From CAG-791 sp045130475 (GTDB taxonomy: Bacteria > Bacillota > Clostridia > Lachnospirales > Lachnospiraceae): a stretch of DNA of 64,000 nt. Below are positions 16,164 to 24,413 of the stretch, one piece after another. Position numbers and translations under genes: made by a program. The stretch covers positions 124,001-188,000 of the forward strand of contig JBGUPU010000044.1 of NCBI GenBank assembly GCA_045130475.1, given 5' to 3'. Position 1 is the stretch's first letter. Each line of letters opens with the position of its first letter. Below the pieces are notes generated by a model that was given only the letters and a program-made list of their open reading frames with translations, searched no databases and was not told the origin of the DNA.

Positions 16164-16838
16164 TCACTGTCTGAAAAAACTGATCTCATAAGACTTGCCG
16201 CCCACGGATATGCGGTCACCGTCACACAGAACGATCTCCCTGTCTCCGAGCACCCTGCTGCTCCCGTTTCGGGAGATCACCGCTTTTTCAGCACTGCCTG
16301 ATCTGATATAAAAATAATCTTGAAATGGAATAATTTCGAAATATAGAAGGCTGTCGCCGGCAGTCCCTGCCAGAATAGTTGTATTTCCGTATTGATTTCC
16401 GACACGCACCGTCTCATTTTTATTAAACATATAAGACCTTTTGGAGAGACTGGTGTATTCAGTGATTTTTAACAGAGCGCCTGCTGCAGACTTCGGATCC
16501 CTTTTCCCCCCGGGGAAAAAGCTTCCGCCGCCCCCGCTTTCGGACCGGCTCCCCTTCAATTCACCGGTACTGCCGGGCCTTTCCGCGAACTCTACCTTGT
16601 AGGCATGCTTCTGTTCAATGACATCTCCCTCTCTTCTCTCCGGGTTGAGGATCTCGTTGTTGAGAGCCTCATTTCTCAGAAGCTGACTGGCCTGCGCCTG
16701 TTCCTTCAGAAAAGCCTTTCTCTGATTTCTCCGACGGATCAACAGCTTGATGATCCTGATCGCAGCAACTACTGTCAGAACAAAAAGAATCTCTTTCCCG
16801 TATTCTGCAAAAAAAGACCTGGCTGCCAAGGTTTCCAA
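16164..16838 (-). CDS. Single-pass membrane protein with FHA domain (T7SS)
   Basis: Of 224 residues, a short N-terminus and one membrane helix at ~17-35 (ILFVLTVVAAIRIIKLLI) are followed by RRRNQRK, so the bulk is cytosolic. Residues ~36-110 are a charged and Gly-rich linker. Residues ~125-224 are an FHA-like domain (ETVRVGNQYGNTTILAG, YFYIRSGSAEKAVISRNGS, DRISVGGKSYEI). FHA domains bind phosphothreonine. It is the first gene of the T7SS machinery operon, 90 bp upstream of essC. No EssB, EsaA or EssA homologue is seen, so this protein may hold the scaffold role that EssB has elsewhere; that is inference. TTG at 16838 is the likely start (GAGAGGAC 7 nt before). Confidence 0.75.
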   Translation of the reverse strand: METLAARSFFAEYGKEILFVLTVVAAIRIIKLLIRRRNQRKAFLKEQAQASQLLRNEALNNEILNPERREGDVIEQKHAYKVEFAERPGSTGELKGSRSESGGGGSFFPGGKRDPKSAAGALLKITEYTSLSKRSYMFNKNETVRVGNQYGNTTILAGTAGDSLLYFEIIPFQDYFYIRSGSAEKAVISRNGSSRVLGDREIVLCDGDRISVGGKSYEISFFRQ

Positions 16839-16894
16839 AACATCCGTCCTCTCGCTATCACTTCATCGCTGTGTCGCAATATAATGCACTATTC

Positions 16895-16923
16895 ATTATA
16901 CGAAAAAAGAAAAAAAAGAACAA
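16895..16923 (-). promoter_or_regulatory. Promoter of the T7SS machinery operon
   Basis: On the minus strand TTGTTC (16923-16918) is separated by 17 bp from TATAAT (16900-16895). It is a full sigma-A type promoter, unlike the -35-less substrate promoters, and no TGAC-type tandem repeat is nearby. Confidence 0.65.
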
Positions 16924-16947
16924 CTGTGACCCTCCCCGGGCAGGCAC

Positions 16948-16977
16948 TTGCGAAACCCTCGCCCGCAGACCTATAAT
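16948..16977 (+). promoter_or_regulatory. Promoter of tadA
   Basis: TTGCGA (16948-16953), 18 bp, TATAAT (16972-16977). The predicted start of transcription falls at about 16984, on or next to the first likely tadA ATG. Confidence 0.6.
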
Positions 16978-16983
16978 AGGCTC

Positions 16984-17571
16984 ATGAATACGATGAATTT
17001 GAATCTTACAGAAAACCGGGATACTCCCGTGGATAAAGAGGAACTTTCCTTTTCAAAAGAGGACATCAAATATATGAAGGCCGCTCTCAAACAGGCCGAG
17101 AAAGCGATCGCCATCGGAGAGGTTCCGATCGGAGCGGTCATTGTCCATGAGGGAAAGATCATCGCGCGCGGATACAACCGGCGCAACACCGACAAAACGA
17201 CCCTGGCCCACGCGGAGATCGCATGCATCCGCAAGGCCTGCAAAAAGATCGGCGACTGGCGCCTGGAAGGATGCACTCTCTACTGTACGCTCGAACCCTG
17301 CCAGATGTGCGCCGGAGCGATCATCCAGTCCAGGATTGACCGGGTCGTCATCGGGACAACCAGCCCCAAATCCGGCTGCGGCGGGACCCTGCTCAATATC
17401 CTGCAGAATCCCGATTTCAATCACCAGGCAGAGGTCCTCTACGGCGTCCTGCGCGAAGAATGCACGGAGATCCTGCAGCGTTTTTTTAAAGATCTTCGCA
17501 GGCGCAACAAGGAGCGTAAAAAAATGCTCCGCATGCAGGCTTCCGATGCCTTGTCACATCCTGACACTTGA
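16984..17571 (+). CDS. tadA: tRNA adenosine(34) deaminase
   Basis: It deaminates A34 to inosine in tRNA-Arg(ACG) so the anticodon can read several codons. The cytidine/deoxycytidylate deaminase zinc site is complete: HAE (LAHAEIACI) with catalytic Glu and PCQMC (TLEPCQMCAGAI). EVPIGAVIV marks the first strand. The product is 195 aa from ATG 16984, longer than the usual ~150-170. The N-terminal ~27 residues before the typical start (FSKEDIKYMKAALKQAEKA) look dispensable. The -10 box lies so close that ATG 16984 would be nearly leaderless, so 16993 or a GTG at 17029 could be the true start. It is divergent from the T7SS operon and followed by the SRP RNA gene, a common order in Firmicutes. Confidence 0.93.
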   Translation: MNTMNLNLTENRDTPVDKEELSFSKEDIKYMKAALKQAEKAIAIGEVPIGAVIVHEGKIIARGYNRRNTDKTTLAHAEIACIRKACKKIGDWRLEGCTLYCTLEPCQMCAGAIIQSRIDRVVIGTTSPKSGCGGTLLNILQNPDFNHQAEVLYGVLREECTEILQRFFKDLRRRNKERKKMLRMQASDALSHPDT

Positions 17572-17654
17572 CAATCTATCTTCTTTTGTCTATAGTTATC
17601 GAAGCACTTTGATATTCAGACGTATTGTTCTGTTCATCAAACCGCTCTTATAAT
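17568..17654 (+). promoter_or_regulatory. Tandem promoters of the SRP RNA gene
   Basis: Two sigma-A promoters lie in tandem. The first is TTGACA (17568-17573), 17 bp, TATAGT (17591-17596). The second is TTGTTC (17625-17630), 18 bp, TATAAT (17649-17654). The second lies close to the SRP RNA 5' end and is the more likely one for the mature RNA. Confidence 0.65.
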
Positions 17655-17671
17655 CCCTGTCATGGGATGGA

Positions 17672-17825
17672 GTTTTGAAAGCTGCCTGTCGGCACGTATG
17701 GGTTCGGGTCTCGCGCAATGGAAACCTGTGAACCGTGTCAGGATGGGAACATAGCAGCACTAAGCGGGAACTTTCATGTGCCGCGAGGGTGCCTGGCTCT
17801 GCGGCCGGCCGGCAGCTTTCAGCGC
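17672..17825 (+). ncRNA. ffs: Signal recognition particle RNA
   Basis: The conserved SRP domain IV is present: GTGTCAGG (17736-17743), then GGGAA and AGCAGC (17753-17758), the asymmetric loop bound by Ffh. The outer ends pair over at least 10 bp (GAAAGCTGCC 17677-17686 with GGCAGCTTTC 17811-17820), which fixes the extent at about 150 nt. The ends are approximate. It forms the RNA core of the particle that targets nascent membrane and secreted proteins. It sits downstream of tadA. Protein-like frames across it are spurious. Confidence 0.9.
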
Positions 17826-18010
17826 TTCATTGCCGTGGCAGGTTTTTTGTTATCTTTCACACCCTCCCGGGACTCGTGCCGGTCTGCTCGTCCGGCAGAT
17901 CATCACAGCCAGTGTATTTTCACAGGCAGGCACCGGCGGATACGCAGCAGGCAAAGAGGCCGCGCACAGTGCACAGGACTTCTCACGGAAAAGAATCATG
18001 GAAAAGAATC

Positions 18011-19186
18011 ATGGAAAAGAAAAAAGATCTCACGCCTGACCATAGGGAAAACAGCGGACGTCCCCGCAGTACAGTCTGCGGGGAGTCCTTTCTCAGCACG
18101 GACAGCCTCGCTCAAGACCCGCAGGCTGTGCAGATCCTGTCCGACTGCACCCTCTGTCCCAGAAATTGTCACGTGAACCGGATCAAGGGAGAGCGCGGTT
18201 TCTGCGGTGAGGCCGGGAGGATCCGCGCAGCCCGCGCGGCGCTCTACTTCACTGAAGAGCCTGTCATCTCGGGAACACGAGGAAGCGGGACCGTGTTTTT
18301 TTCCGGCTGCAGCCTGGGATGTATCTATTGCCAGAACCGCCGGATCTCGCGGCCGGATCTTCCCTTTCCCGCCGCTTCGCCCCAAGTCTCTTCCTCCGGA
18401 ACTTCCCTTCCCTCCGCTTCTCCACACAGGGAGTCCGCGGCCGAAAAGGACTGCCTGCCCCGTATCCTGGAAATAAGTCCGGAGAGAATGGCGGAAATCT
18501 TTCTGGATCTGCAGCAGCAGGGAGCCCACAATATCAACCTGGTGACACCCGAGCACTTCGTGCCCCTCCTGATCCCTGCCCTTCGCCGCGCCAAAGAAGA
18601 CGGGCTCTCCATTCCCGTCGTATATAATACCGGAAGCTATGAGCGTGTCGAAACAGTAAAATCATTGGAAGGCCTGGTGGATGTCTGGCTCCCGGACCTG
18701 AAATATGTCTCCTCTGCACTCTCTGCCCGGCACACGGGCGCAGCGGACTACTTTCAGTATGCCTCCGCTGCCATCGCCGAAATGGTGCGCCAGTGCCCGG
18801 AACCTGTCTTCTCGGACGGAAGCCACTCCATCGACTGTCCGGACGATGCAGACGATCCGGTCATGGTGCGGGGTGTTCTGGTCCGTCACCTGGCCCTGCC
18901 GGGCTGCGAGGAGGATTCCCGCGCCGTCCTGCGCTGCCTGCATGAGACTTACGGCGATCAAATCTTCATCAGTATCATGAACCAGTACACACCCATGCCG
19001 CAGGTTCTGCAGCAGAAGCTTTCCTCTCCCGCAGACAAGGCCCTCTGCCGGCGGCTGTCGGAGGAGGAATACGACGCACTGGTTGATTACGCTGTTGACC
19101 TGGGGATCACCAACGGCTTTATCCAGGAGAGCGGCACCGTCTCGCCCTCCTATATCCCTGTCTTCGACGGGACCGGCATCCTCTGA
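18011..19186 (+). CDS. PflA-like radical SAM protein
   Basis: This 391-aa member of the radical SAM group is related to pyruvate-formate-lyase activating enzyme (COG1313-type). The SAM cluster is C100-x3-C104-x2-C107 (CSLGCIYC). An additional Cys set precedes it (DCTLCPRNC, GFCGEAG). AHNINLVTPEHFVP and PVVYNTGSYE are typical of the family, as is SIMNQYTPMP near the C-terminus. Substrates of this subgroup are mostly unknown, so the activation target is not assigned. A ~30-residue Ser/Pro-rich insert follows the cluster (DLPFPAASPQVSSSGTS), which is unusual. The start is at 18011. The frame runs open further upstream but overlaps the SRP RNA, and a GGAAAAGAATC motif precedes this ATG. Confidence 0.85.
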   Translation: MEKKKDLTPDHRENSGRPRSTVCGESFLSTDSLAQDPQAVQILSDCTLCPRNCHVNRIKGERGFCGEAGRIRAARAALYFTEEPVISGTRGSGTVFFSGCSLGCIYCQNRRISRPDLPFPAASPQVSSSGTSLPSASPHRESAAEKDCLPRILEISPERMAEIFLDLQQQGAHNINLVTPEHFVPLLIPALRRAKEDGLSIPVVYNTGSYERVETVKSLEGLVDVWLPDLKYVSSALSARHTGAADYFQYASAAIAEMVRQCPEPVFSDGSHSIDCPDDADDPVMVRGVLVRHLALPGCEEDSRAVLRCLHETYGDQIFISIMNQYTPMPQVLQQKLSSPADKALCRRLSEEEYDALVDYAVDLGITNGFIQESGTVSPSYIPVFDGTGIL

Positions 19187-19257
19187 GCTTTAGATCCGGA
19201 GACGTATAGAAACCGGAAGCCGGTCTTCCGGTCTATAAAAGACCGGGAAGTACTAAT

Positions 19258-19340
19258 ATTTCAAGACTCGCTCGCGAGTCTTGCGCGCGTATCCCTCGAC
19301 TGAAGTCACGGGTATTGCGCGATGAAGAATAAAAAATCAG
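19258..19340 (+). repeat. Dispersed palindromic intergenic repeat
   Basis: The perfect palindrome CAAGACTCGC-TC-GCGAGTCTTG (19262-19283) plus CGCGCG matches 10761-10790 in reverse complement over about 30 bp. A degenerate copy is at 23085-23105. The right end (GCGATGAAGAATAAAAAAT) resembles 23163-23181 (GCGATTAAGAATAAAAAAT). A separate stem, ACCGGAAG/CTTCCGGT, lies at 19211-19231. Confidence 0.6.
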
Positions 19341-19387
19341 AAGCAATAAGATCTGGCACAAATAAATATGAGGACCTGACACACATC

Positions 19388-20758
19388 ATGAAGCGAGTCG
19401 ATTTCGGAAACGGAAAAACCCTGACCAATATCCTGGCGACAGCACTGCCCATGTTCGTGGCGCAGACGCTGAACCTCCTCTACAATATCGTGGACCGGAT
19501 CTACATCGCCCGCATTCCGAAGATCGGGACTGCAGCGCTGGGCGCGGTCGGCATGTGTTTTCCGATCGTCATCCTGATCACAGCCTTTACAAATATGTTC
19601 GGAAGCGGGGGCGCTCCTCTTTTTTCCATTTCGAGGGGTGCGGGCAACCGGAAAGAGGCGTCCATGATCCAGAACACCTCTTTCTTTCTGCTGCTTATGA
19701 CAGCTGCCGCTCTGACCGTCCTCGGAGAGCTCATCGGCTATCCGGTCCTCCGTGTCTTCGGTACCTCTGACCAGGCAATGGTCCACGCCCTTCCCTATCT
19801 GCGCATCTATCTGACCGGCACCGTTTTTTCCATGATCGCAACGGGAATGAATCCCTTCATAAATGCCCAGGGATACTCCATGATCGGCATGACCACAGTC
19901 ATCATCGGCGCAGCCGCCAATATCGTCCTGGATCCCCTGCTAATCTTTGTCCTGGGGCTGGGCGTCGAAGGCGCTGCCATCGCGACCGTCCTTTCCCAGG
20001 CACTGTCCGCCGTTTTTGTCCTGCGCTTTCTGTTCGGCCGGACTGTCGACTACCGCCTGCGCCTGCTGCGCACGGAAGAGATCAGAAAATGCGGCCCGCG
20101 CGCCCGCAGGATCGCCGGACTGGGCATGGCCGCCTTCATCATGCAGCTGACCAACAGCCTGGTTTCCATCAGCTGCAACAACGTGCTCTCTCACGTAGGC
20201 GGAGATATCTATGTCTCCATCATGACCATCATCAATTCCGCGCGCCAGATGCTGGAAACACCGCTCCTGTCCATCACCGAGGGCACATCTCCCATCATCA
20301 GCTACAATTACGGAGCCGGCCGCTATAAAGATGTCAAGGAAACGGGCGTTATCATGTTCCTGCTTTCAATGGCCTATGCCGGAACCGTGTGGATCCTGAT
20401 CCGCCTGTATCCCGCCTTTGTCATCGGGATCTTCAGCTCCGACGCGGCGCTCATGGAGACGGCGCTCCCCTGCTTCCGCCTCTACTTCTCCACCTTTATC
20501 TTCATGGTCTTTCAGCACTGCGGACAGATCGTCTTCAAGTCTCTGGGCAAAAAGAATCATGCGATCTTCTTCTCTCTGCTCCGCAAGGCCTTTATCGTCG
20601 TCCCGCTGACCTACCTGCTCCCCTACGTTTTCGGAATGGGCACTGCAGGGGTCTTTGCTGCCGAGCCGGTCTCCAATGTTCTGGGCGGAATGGCCTGCTT
20701 CATCACCATGCTCCTCGTGGTCCTTCCTGAGCTGAACGGAAAAGAAAAAGCAGCCTGA
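19388..20758 (+). CDS. MATE family efflux transporter
   Basis: This is a polytopic membrane exporter (about 12 helices) of the MATE family, which uses H+ or Na+ gradients to export drugs or metabolites. The family opening is clear (TLTNILATALPMFVAQ, LLYNIVDRIYIARI), as is the second-half equivalent (MQLTNSLVSISCNNVL, TEGTSPIISYNYGAGRY). The product is 456 aa from ATG 19388, of normal length. An earlier in-frame ATG at 19322 would add 22 polar residues. It lies inside a dispersed repeat and has no ribosome site, while GAGGAC precedes 19388, although at 13 nt. The substrate is unknown and the neighbours give no clue. Confidence 0.88.
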   Translation: MKRVDFGNGKTLTNILATALPMFVAQTLNLLYNIVDRIYIARIPKIGTAALGAVGMCFPIVILITAFTNMFGSGGAPLFSISRGAGNRKEASMIQNTSFFLLLMTAAALTVLGELIGYPVLRVFGTSDQAMVHALPYLRIYLTGTVFSMIATGMNPFINAQGYSMIGMTTVIIGAAANIVLDPLLIFVLGLGVEGAAIATVLSQALSAVFVLRFLFGRTVDYRLRLLRTEEIRKCGPRARRIAGLGMAAFIMQLTNSLVSISCNNVLSHVGGDIYVSIMTIINSARQMLETPLLSITEGTSPIISYNYGAGRYKDVKETGVIMFLLSMAYAGTVWILIRLYPAFVIGIFSSDAALMETALPCFRLYFSTFIFMVFQHCGQIVFKSLGKKNHAIFFSLLRKAFIVVPLTYLLPYVFGMGTAGVFAAEPVSNVLGGMACFITMLLVVLPELNGKEKAA

Positions 20759-20902
20759 TCTCCCGTGCTGCAGGAGCCGCGCTCTTCTGCGCACCATGTA
20801 TACCCGGGTACACAAAAATTCCATATTCCAAAAAGCTCCCCCGCTTCCTGAACTGTGGTATTCTATTGTCCGGAACCTTTTTAAAACAGAAAGGAGCAAT
20901 TT

Positions 20903-21796
20903 ATGAAAAACAGACAAATCTGTGCGCTTGCAGCTGCCGTGGTCCTCTCCCTGACTGCGGCAGGCTGCGGCAGTTCCGGGACTGCTGCCCCGGCAGAAAG
21001 CAGCGCGGCAGTGAGCGAAAATACTGCGGAAGAGACGGAATCCCCGGAGAATGAAAGCACTCCCGGGGAAGATACATCCGGGGAGGACGAAAGTTCTCCT
21101 CAGGAAGATACATCTGCCGGTGCAACCGTATCCGCAGCAGACAGCAGCGGCGATTCGGGATTCGTCCCGGAAGACAGTCTCCTGTCCGAGGACGGATCTG
21201 TCATCGAGTTCCCGGAAGCCGGTGTCTCTTTCAGACTCCCTGAATCCTTCAAGGGCACAAAGGGATTTCTGCCCAGCGGCGGCGGTGAGATCGTCGAAGG
21301 GGACGGTGTTTACTGCATGTACTACAACTATATCGCCTTGACCGATGAGGATTATGACAAGCTCCTCGTGGCATACCGGACGGATGAAGCCAACCAGAAA
21401 AAATACGAAGACTTTTTCAATCCCCGTGTGCTGGGCATGTTTTCCGTCTACGCCGCGGACAAAAACCGGTCTGCGGAGGAGATCGGCGCCTATCTGAAAA
21501 AACTCTACGAAGACAGGGGAATCCCCCTCTCCAACGATAACCCCATGGAAGGCGCAGAGCTGATCGGAACTGCCGGCGAATACAATTTTTATTATCTGGA
21601 TGAGACAAAGCCCGATACGGAAATTGAAGAAGACAGCAGCGAATTCAGCGACGATTACGATCTCACCGGCTTTAATGAAGAATACGCCGCACTGGTCAAA
21701 GATGTAAAGAATGCCTGCGCCGGCCTTATGACTTTTTCGGAGCCGGGAAAAGGCGGGGACTCCGGCGAAGCTGACAATAGTGAGAACAGCCAATAA
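20903..21796 (+). CDS. Lipoprotein of unknown function
   Basis: This 297-aa protein has a lipoprotein signal peptide (AAAVVLSLTAAGC, lipobox LTAAGC, Cys22). A disordered acidic Ser/Glu/Thr spacer runs to about residue 90, and a folded domain follows (VIEFPEAGVSFRLPESFKG, GVYCMYYNYIALTDEDYDKL, EYNFYYLDETKPDTEI). The family is not recognised. It should be anchored on the outer face of the membrane. AAAGGAG lies 7 nt before the ATG, and a strong terminator follows 28 bp after the stop, so it is probably monocistronic. Confidence 0.75.
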   Translation: MKNRQICALAAAVVLSLTAAGCGSSGTAAPAESSAAVSENTAEETESPENESTPGEDTSGEDESSPQEDTSAGATVSAADSSGDSGFVPEDSLLSEDGSVIEFPEAGVSFRLPESFKGTKGFLPSGGGEIVEGDGVYCMYYNYIALTDEDYDKLLVAYRTDEANQKKYEDFFNPRVLGMFSVYAADKNRSAEEIGAYLKKLYEDRGIPLSNDNPMEGAELIGTAGEYNFYYLDETKPDTEIEEDSSEFSDDYDLTGFNEEYAALVKDVKNACAGLMTFSEPGKGGDSGEADNSENSQ

Positions 21797-21824
21797 TTTT
21801 CAGGAAACACAAATCACAGGCAAA

Positions 21825-21869
21825 AAAGAAGGGGCAGACTGACGATCGATCAGTCTGCCTCTTCTTTTT
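21825..21869 (+). terminator. Bidirectional terminator
   Basis: A long stem (GAAGGGGCAGACTGA with TCAGTCTGCCTCTTC) is flanked by A6 on the left and T5 on the right. It can end both the lipoprotein transcript and the converging minus-strand regulator gene. Confidence 0.85.
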
Positions 21870-21926
21870 CATTTCATTATATGACCTTATATGGCCGGCT
21901 GCACAGTCGTTCTGAACACCGGTCGG

Positions 21927-23051
21927 TCAGCGTTTCCTCTCCAGAAAGTTCAAATACTCTCTGACCATCAGCGCAATGCGGAAAGTCATTGCGTCCTCAA
22001 AAGTCCTGATGTCAAGGCCGGTGGCCTTTTCCAGCTTTTCCATGCGGTAAACCAGAGTGTTCCTGTGGATGAAGAGCTGTCGTGAAGTCTCAGAGACATT
22101 GAGATTATTGTCAAAAAAAGTTTTGATGGTTGCCAGAGTCTCCTGATCGATCATGGAAGGATCAAAATCCCCGAAGATCTCGTGCAGGAACATCTCGCAC
22201 AGATTGACAGGCAGCTGATAGATCAATCTGCCGATCCCGAGCTCGTTATAGGAAAGGATCCTGCGTCCGGCATAAAAAATCCTGCCGACATCCATGGCCA
22301 TGCGGGCTTCCTTGTAGGATTTGGAGAGATTCTTCAGCTCGGAGACGATGGTGCCGTAGGCTGCTCTGGCATCCACCATGACTTCGGTCCCGAGCATATC
22401 CACTGCTGTAACAGCACACTGCTCGAGCTCATCATAAGCCTCTGCGGAGCTCAGCGCCTTGACCAGAATCACACTGTTCTCTTCGATTTCCGTCACATAG
22501 TCGCCTGCCTGTGAGGAAAAAAGACCGGCGAGCACCCTGGCTGCAGTCGCCTGCGCTTCCAGGCCTGCCACAGTATCTTTTCCGGAATCATTTCTGCCTG
22601 TCATGATATCAAAGACAACGATCGCGCGCGGAACTTTGGCATTGATGTGGAGCTTGCGGGCCCTGTTGAGAATGTCCACCGCCAGCAGATTGTCAAGCAG
22701 AAGGTTCTGGAAAAATCCGCCTCTGTCCAGTTTTTCTTTATAGGCAGCAACCAGACTCTGCAGCTGGGCAACTGCAATTCTGGCGAACATTAAAGTATTT
22801 TCACTGGTCCCTGTCGCTGTGAGGATATAGATCGGTTCCCCATCGTCCAGCACCTTGAGCAGAAAACTTGTCCCGATGATCTGGCTGTCGACAGGAAGAT
22901 GCGCAAAGCCTGACACGATCGCCGCATCCGGCACCTCCGCATCCGATGTCATGGCAATGACATTTCCGTTCAGATCCTGCACACAAAACTGTGTATGTGT
23001 GATCCTGCACAGCTCCTCGAGACAATTTTTAATGATCTGCGATGTAATCAT
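21927..23051 (-). CDS. CdaR/PucR-type sugar-diacid regulator
   Basis: This 374-aa transcription factor has an N-terminal putative sugar-diacid recognition domain (residues ~1-130: SQIIKNCLEELCRITHTQFC, VDSQIIGTSFLLKVLDDGE), a central GGDEF-like region, and a C-terminal PucR helix-turn-helix. The last has TIKTFFDNNLNVSETSRQLF and IHRNTLVYRMEKLEKATGLD. CdaR homologues activate glycerate, galactarate or glucarate genes; none is adjacent, so its targets are not clear. The start is placed at 23051 (MITSQIIKN); a further upstream ATG has no ribosome site. The tandem repeats at 23085-23168 lie just upstream. Confidence 0.85.
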   Translation of the reverse strand: MITSQIIKNCLEELCRITHTQFCVQDLNGNVIAMTSDAEVPDAAIVSGFAHLPVDSQIIGTSFLLKVLDDGEPIYILTATGTSENTLMFARIAVAQLQSLVAAYKEKLDRGGFFQNLLLDNLLAVDILNRARKLHINAKVPRAIVVFDIMTGRNDSGKDTVAGLEAQATAARVLAGLFSSQAGDYVTEIEENSVILVKALSSAEAYDELEQCAVTAVDMLGTEVMVDARAAYGTIVSELKNLSKSYKEARMAMDVGRIFYAGRRILSYNELGIGRLIYQLPVNLCEMFLHEIFGDFDPSMIDQETLATIKTFFDNNLNVSETSRQLFIHRNTLVYRMEKLEKATGLDIRTFEDAMTFRIALMVREYLNFLERKR

Positions 23052-23084
23052 AACTATCCAATCCTGTTCTTGCAAAAGCATCGT

Positions 23085-23168
23085 TCAAGACCCGCTCAAG
23101 AGTCCTGCGTGATAAATGAGTCCTGGGCGATAAGTGAGTCCTGCGCGATGAGTGAGTCCTGGGCGATT
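23085..23168. repeat. Short tandem repeat linked to the dispersed palindrome
   Basis: A degraded copy of the palindromic repeat (TTCAAGACCCGCTC) leads into about 3.5 copies of an 18-bp unit (consensus AGTCCTGSGCGATRAGTG, 23100-23165). The array ends in GCGATTAAGAATAAAAAAT, shared with 19318-19336. The unit has no spacer, so it is not CRISPR. Confidence 0.65.
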
Positions 23169-23171
23169 AAG

Positions 23172-23211
23172 AATAAAAAATAAGCAGTGCAGACGCTTTG
23201 CCCGCACTGCT
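23172..23211 (-). terminator. Terminator of the msmK/ugpC-type gene
   Basis: On the minus strand AGCAGTGC (23211-23204) pairs with GCACTGCT (23190-23183), followed by TATTTTTTATT. Confidence 0.8.
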
Positions 23212-23303
23212 ATATTTACACATTCATTTCCCGAATGCAAGAATGCATTCTTTCCAGACGGGCAGCCGGATCATCATATCCGGAAGCCTGTCAATCCGCG
23301 GGA

Positions 23304-24413
23304 TCAGTTAGCGATGGTCAGCTCGGTCTCCTTATCGAAGATATGGATCTTCTTGGTATCGAACGTGAAGGTCATGCTCTTTCCGGGACGGATCTTGGTA
23401 TCGGGCTCGACACGAGCGGTAACAGGGTTGCCGTCAACATCGAAATACAGGAAAACTTCAGCGCCGAGCAGCTCGTAAACGTTGCAGGTAGCGTTGAACT
23501 TGTAGGCAGCCTTCTCAAGAGCCTCAGGGGAAGCCAGGATGTCTTCGGGACGGATGCCGAGGATGACCTGCTTGCCGTTGTAATTGCCTTCGATGACAGG
23601 CTTAGCCTTGTCAGCGGGAAGCTCGATGCTCTCGCCGTCAAGCTCGAGGTATGCCTTGCCGCCAGCTACTTTCGCGGTAGCATCCAGGAAGTTCATCTGA
23701 GGAGATCCCATGAAGCCTGCGACGAAGAGGTTGCAGGGGTTGTCATAGAGGTTCTGAGGGGAATCGATCTGCTGAACGATACCGTCCTTCATAACGACGA
23801 TTCTGGTTCCCAGAGTCATAGCCTCGGTCTGGTCATGTGTGACGTAGATGATGGTGGTGCCCAGTCTCTGATGGAGCTTGGCGATCTCGGTTCTCATCTG
23901 AACACGGAGCTTGGCATCCAGGTTGGACAGCGGCTCGTCCATCAGGAATACCTTGGGGCTTCTGACGATTGCACGGCCCATAGCGACACGCTGTCTCTGA
24001 CCGCCGGAAAGAGCCTTCGGCTTACGGTCAAGGAGATGGGACAGGTCGAGGATCTTGGCTGCCTCTTTAACAGCCTTGTCGATCTCATCCTTGGGAACCT
24101 TGCGGAGCTTGAGACCGAATGCCATATTGTCATAGACGGACATATGAGGATACAGAGCATAGTTCTGGAAGACCATTGCAATATCTCTGTCCTTGGGCTC
24201 AACGTCGTTCATCAGCTTGCCATCGATGCAGAACTCACCGGAGCTGATATCTTCAAGACCTGCGATCATACGAAGGGTTGTGGATTTGCCGCAGCCCGAA
24301 GGGCCGACGAAGATGATGAATTCCTTGTCAGCGATTTCCATGTTGAAATCCTTAACAGCCTGGAAACCATTGGGGTATACCTTGTTAACGTTCTTCAGAG
24401 ATAAACTTGCCAT
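23304..24413 (-). CDS. ugpC: Multi-sugar ABC transporter ATPase (MsmK/UgpC type)
   Basis: This 369-aa ATPase of carbohydrate ABC importers has Walker A GPSGCGKST (residues ~38-46), signature LSGGQRQRVAMGRAI, Walker B VFLMDEPLSNLDAKL and the switch His in IYVTHDQTEAM. The C-terminal third is the TOBE/regulatory domain of the MalK family (ILGIRPEDI, VTARVEPDTKI). In Firmicutes one such ATPase often energises several sugar importers whose operons lack their own ATPase. It stands alone here, with its own terminator and GAGGAGG before the ATG, which suits that shared role. A -10-like TATAAA (24499-24494) lies about 80 bp upstream. It is convergent with neither neighbour. Confidence 0.93.
   Translation of the reverse strand: MASLSLKNVNKVYPNGFQAVKDFNMEIADKEFIIFVGPSGCGKSTTLRMIAGLEDISSGEFCIDGKLMNDVEPKDRDIAMVFQNYALYPHMSVYDNMAFGLKLRKVPKDEIDKAVKEAAKILDLSHLLDRKPKALSGGQRQRVAMGRAIVRSPKVFLMDEPLSNLDAKLRVQMRTEIAKLHQRLGTTIIYVTHDQTEAMTLGTRIVVMKDGIVQQIDSPQNLYDNPCNLFVAGFMGSPQMNFLDATAKVAGGKAYLELDGESIELPADKAKPVIEGNYNGKQVILGIRPEDILASPEALEKAAYKFNATCNVYELLGAEVFLYFDVDGNPVTARVEPDTKIRPGKSMTFTFDTKKIHIFDKETELTIAN

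Noticed and set aside
10743..16301. Long + strand open frames opposite the EssC gene (10743-12230, 12402-13514, 14319-16301)
   Set aside because: They lie wholly antisense to a clear 1760-aa ATPase with three nucleotide-binding domains, have low-quality composition and no ribosome sites. They reflect GC-biased codon use.
17735..18010. Upstream extension of the radical SAM gene to 17735
   Set aside because: It overlaps the SRP RNA, has no ribosome site, and the family homology begins after 18011.
23100..23165. CRISPR array
   Set aside because: The 18-bp units are contiguous with no spacers, and no cas genes are present.
23187..24404. 405-aa + strand frame opposite the sugar ABC ATPase
   Set aside because: The minus strand encodes a textbook ATPase with Walker A, signature and Walker B. 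The + frame has no recognisable domain.
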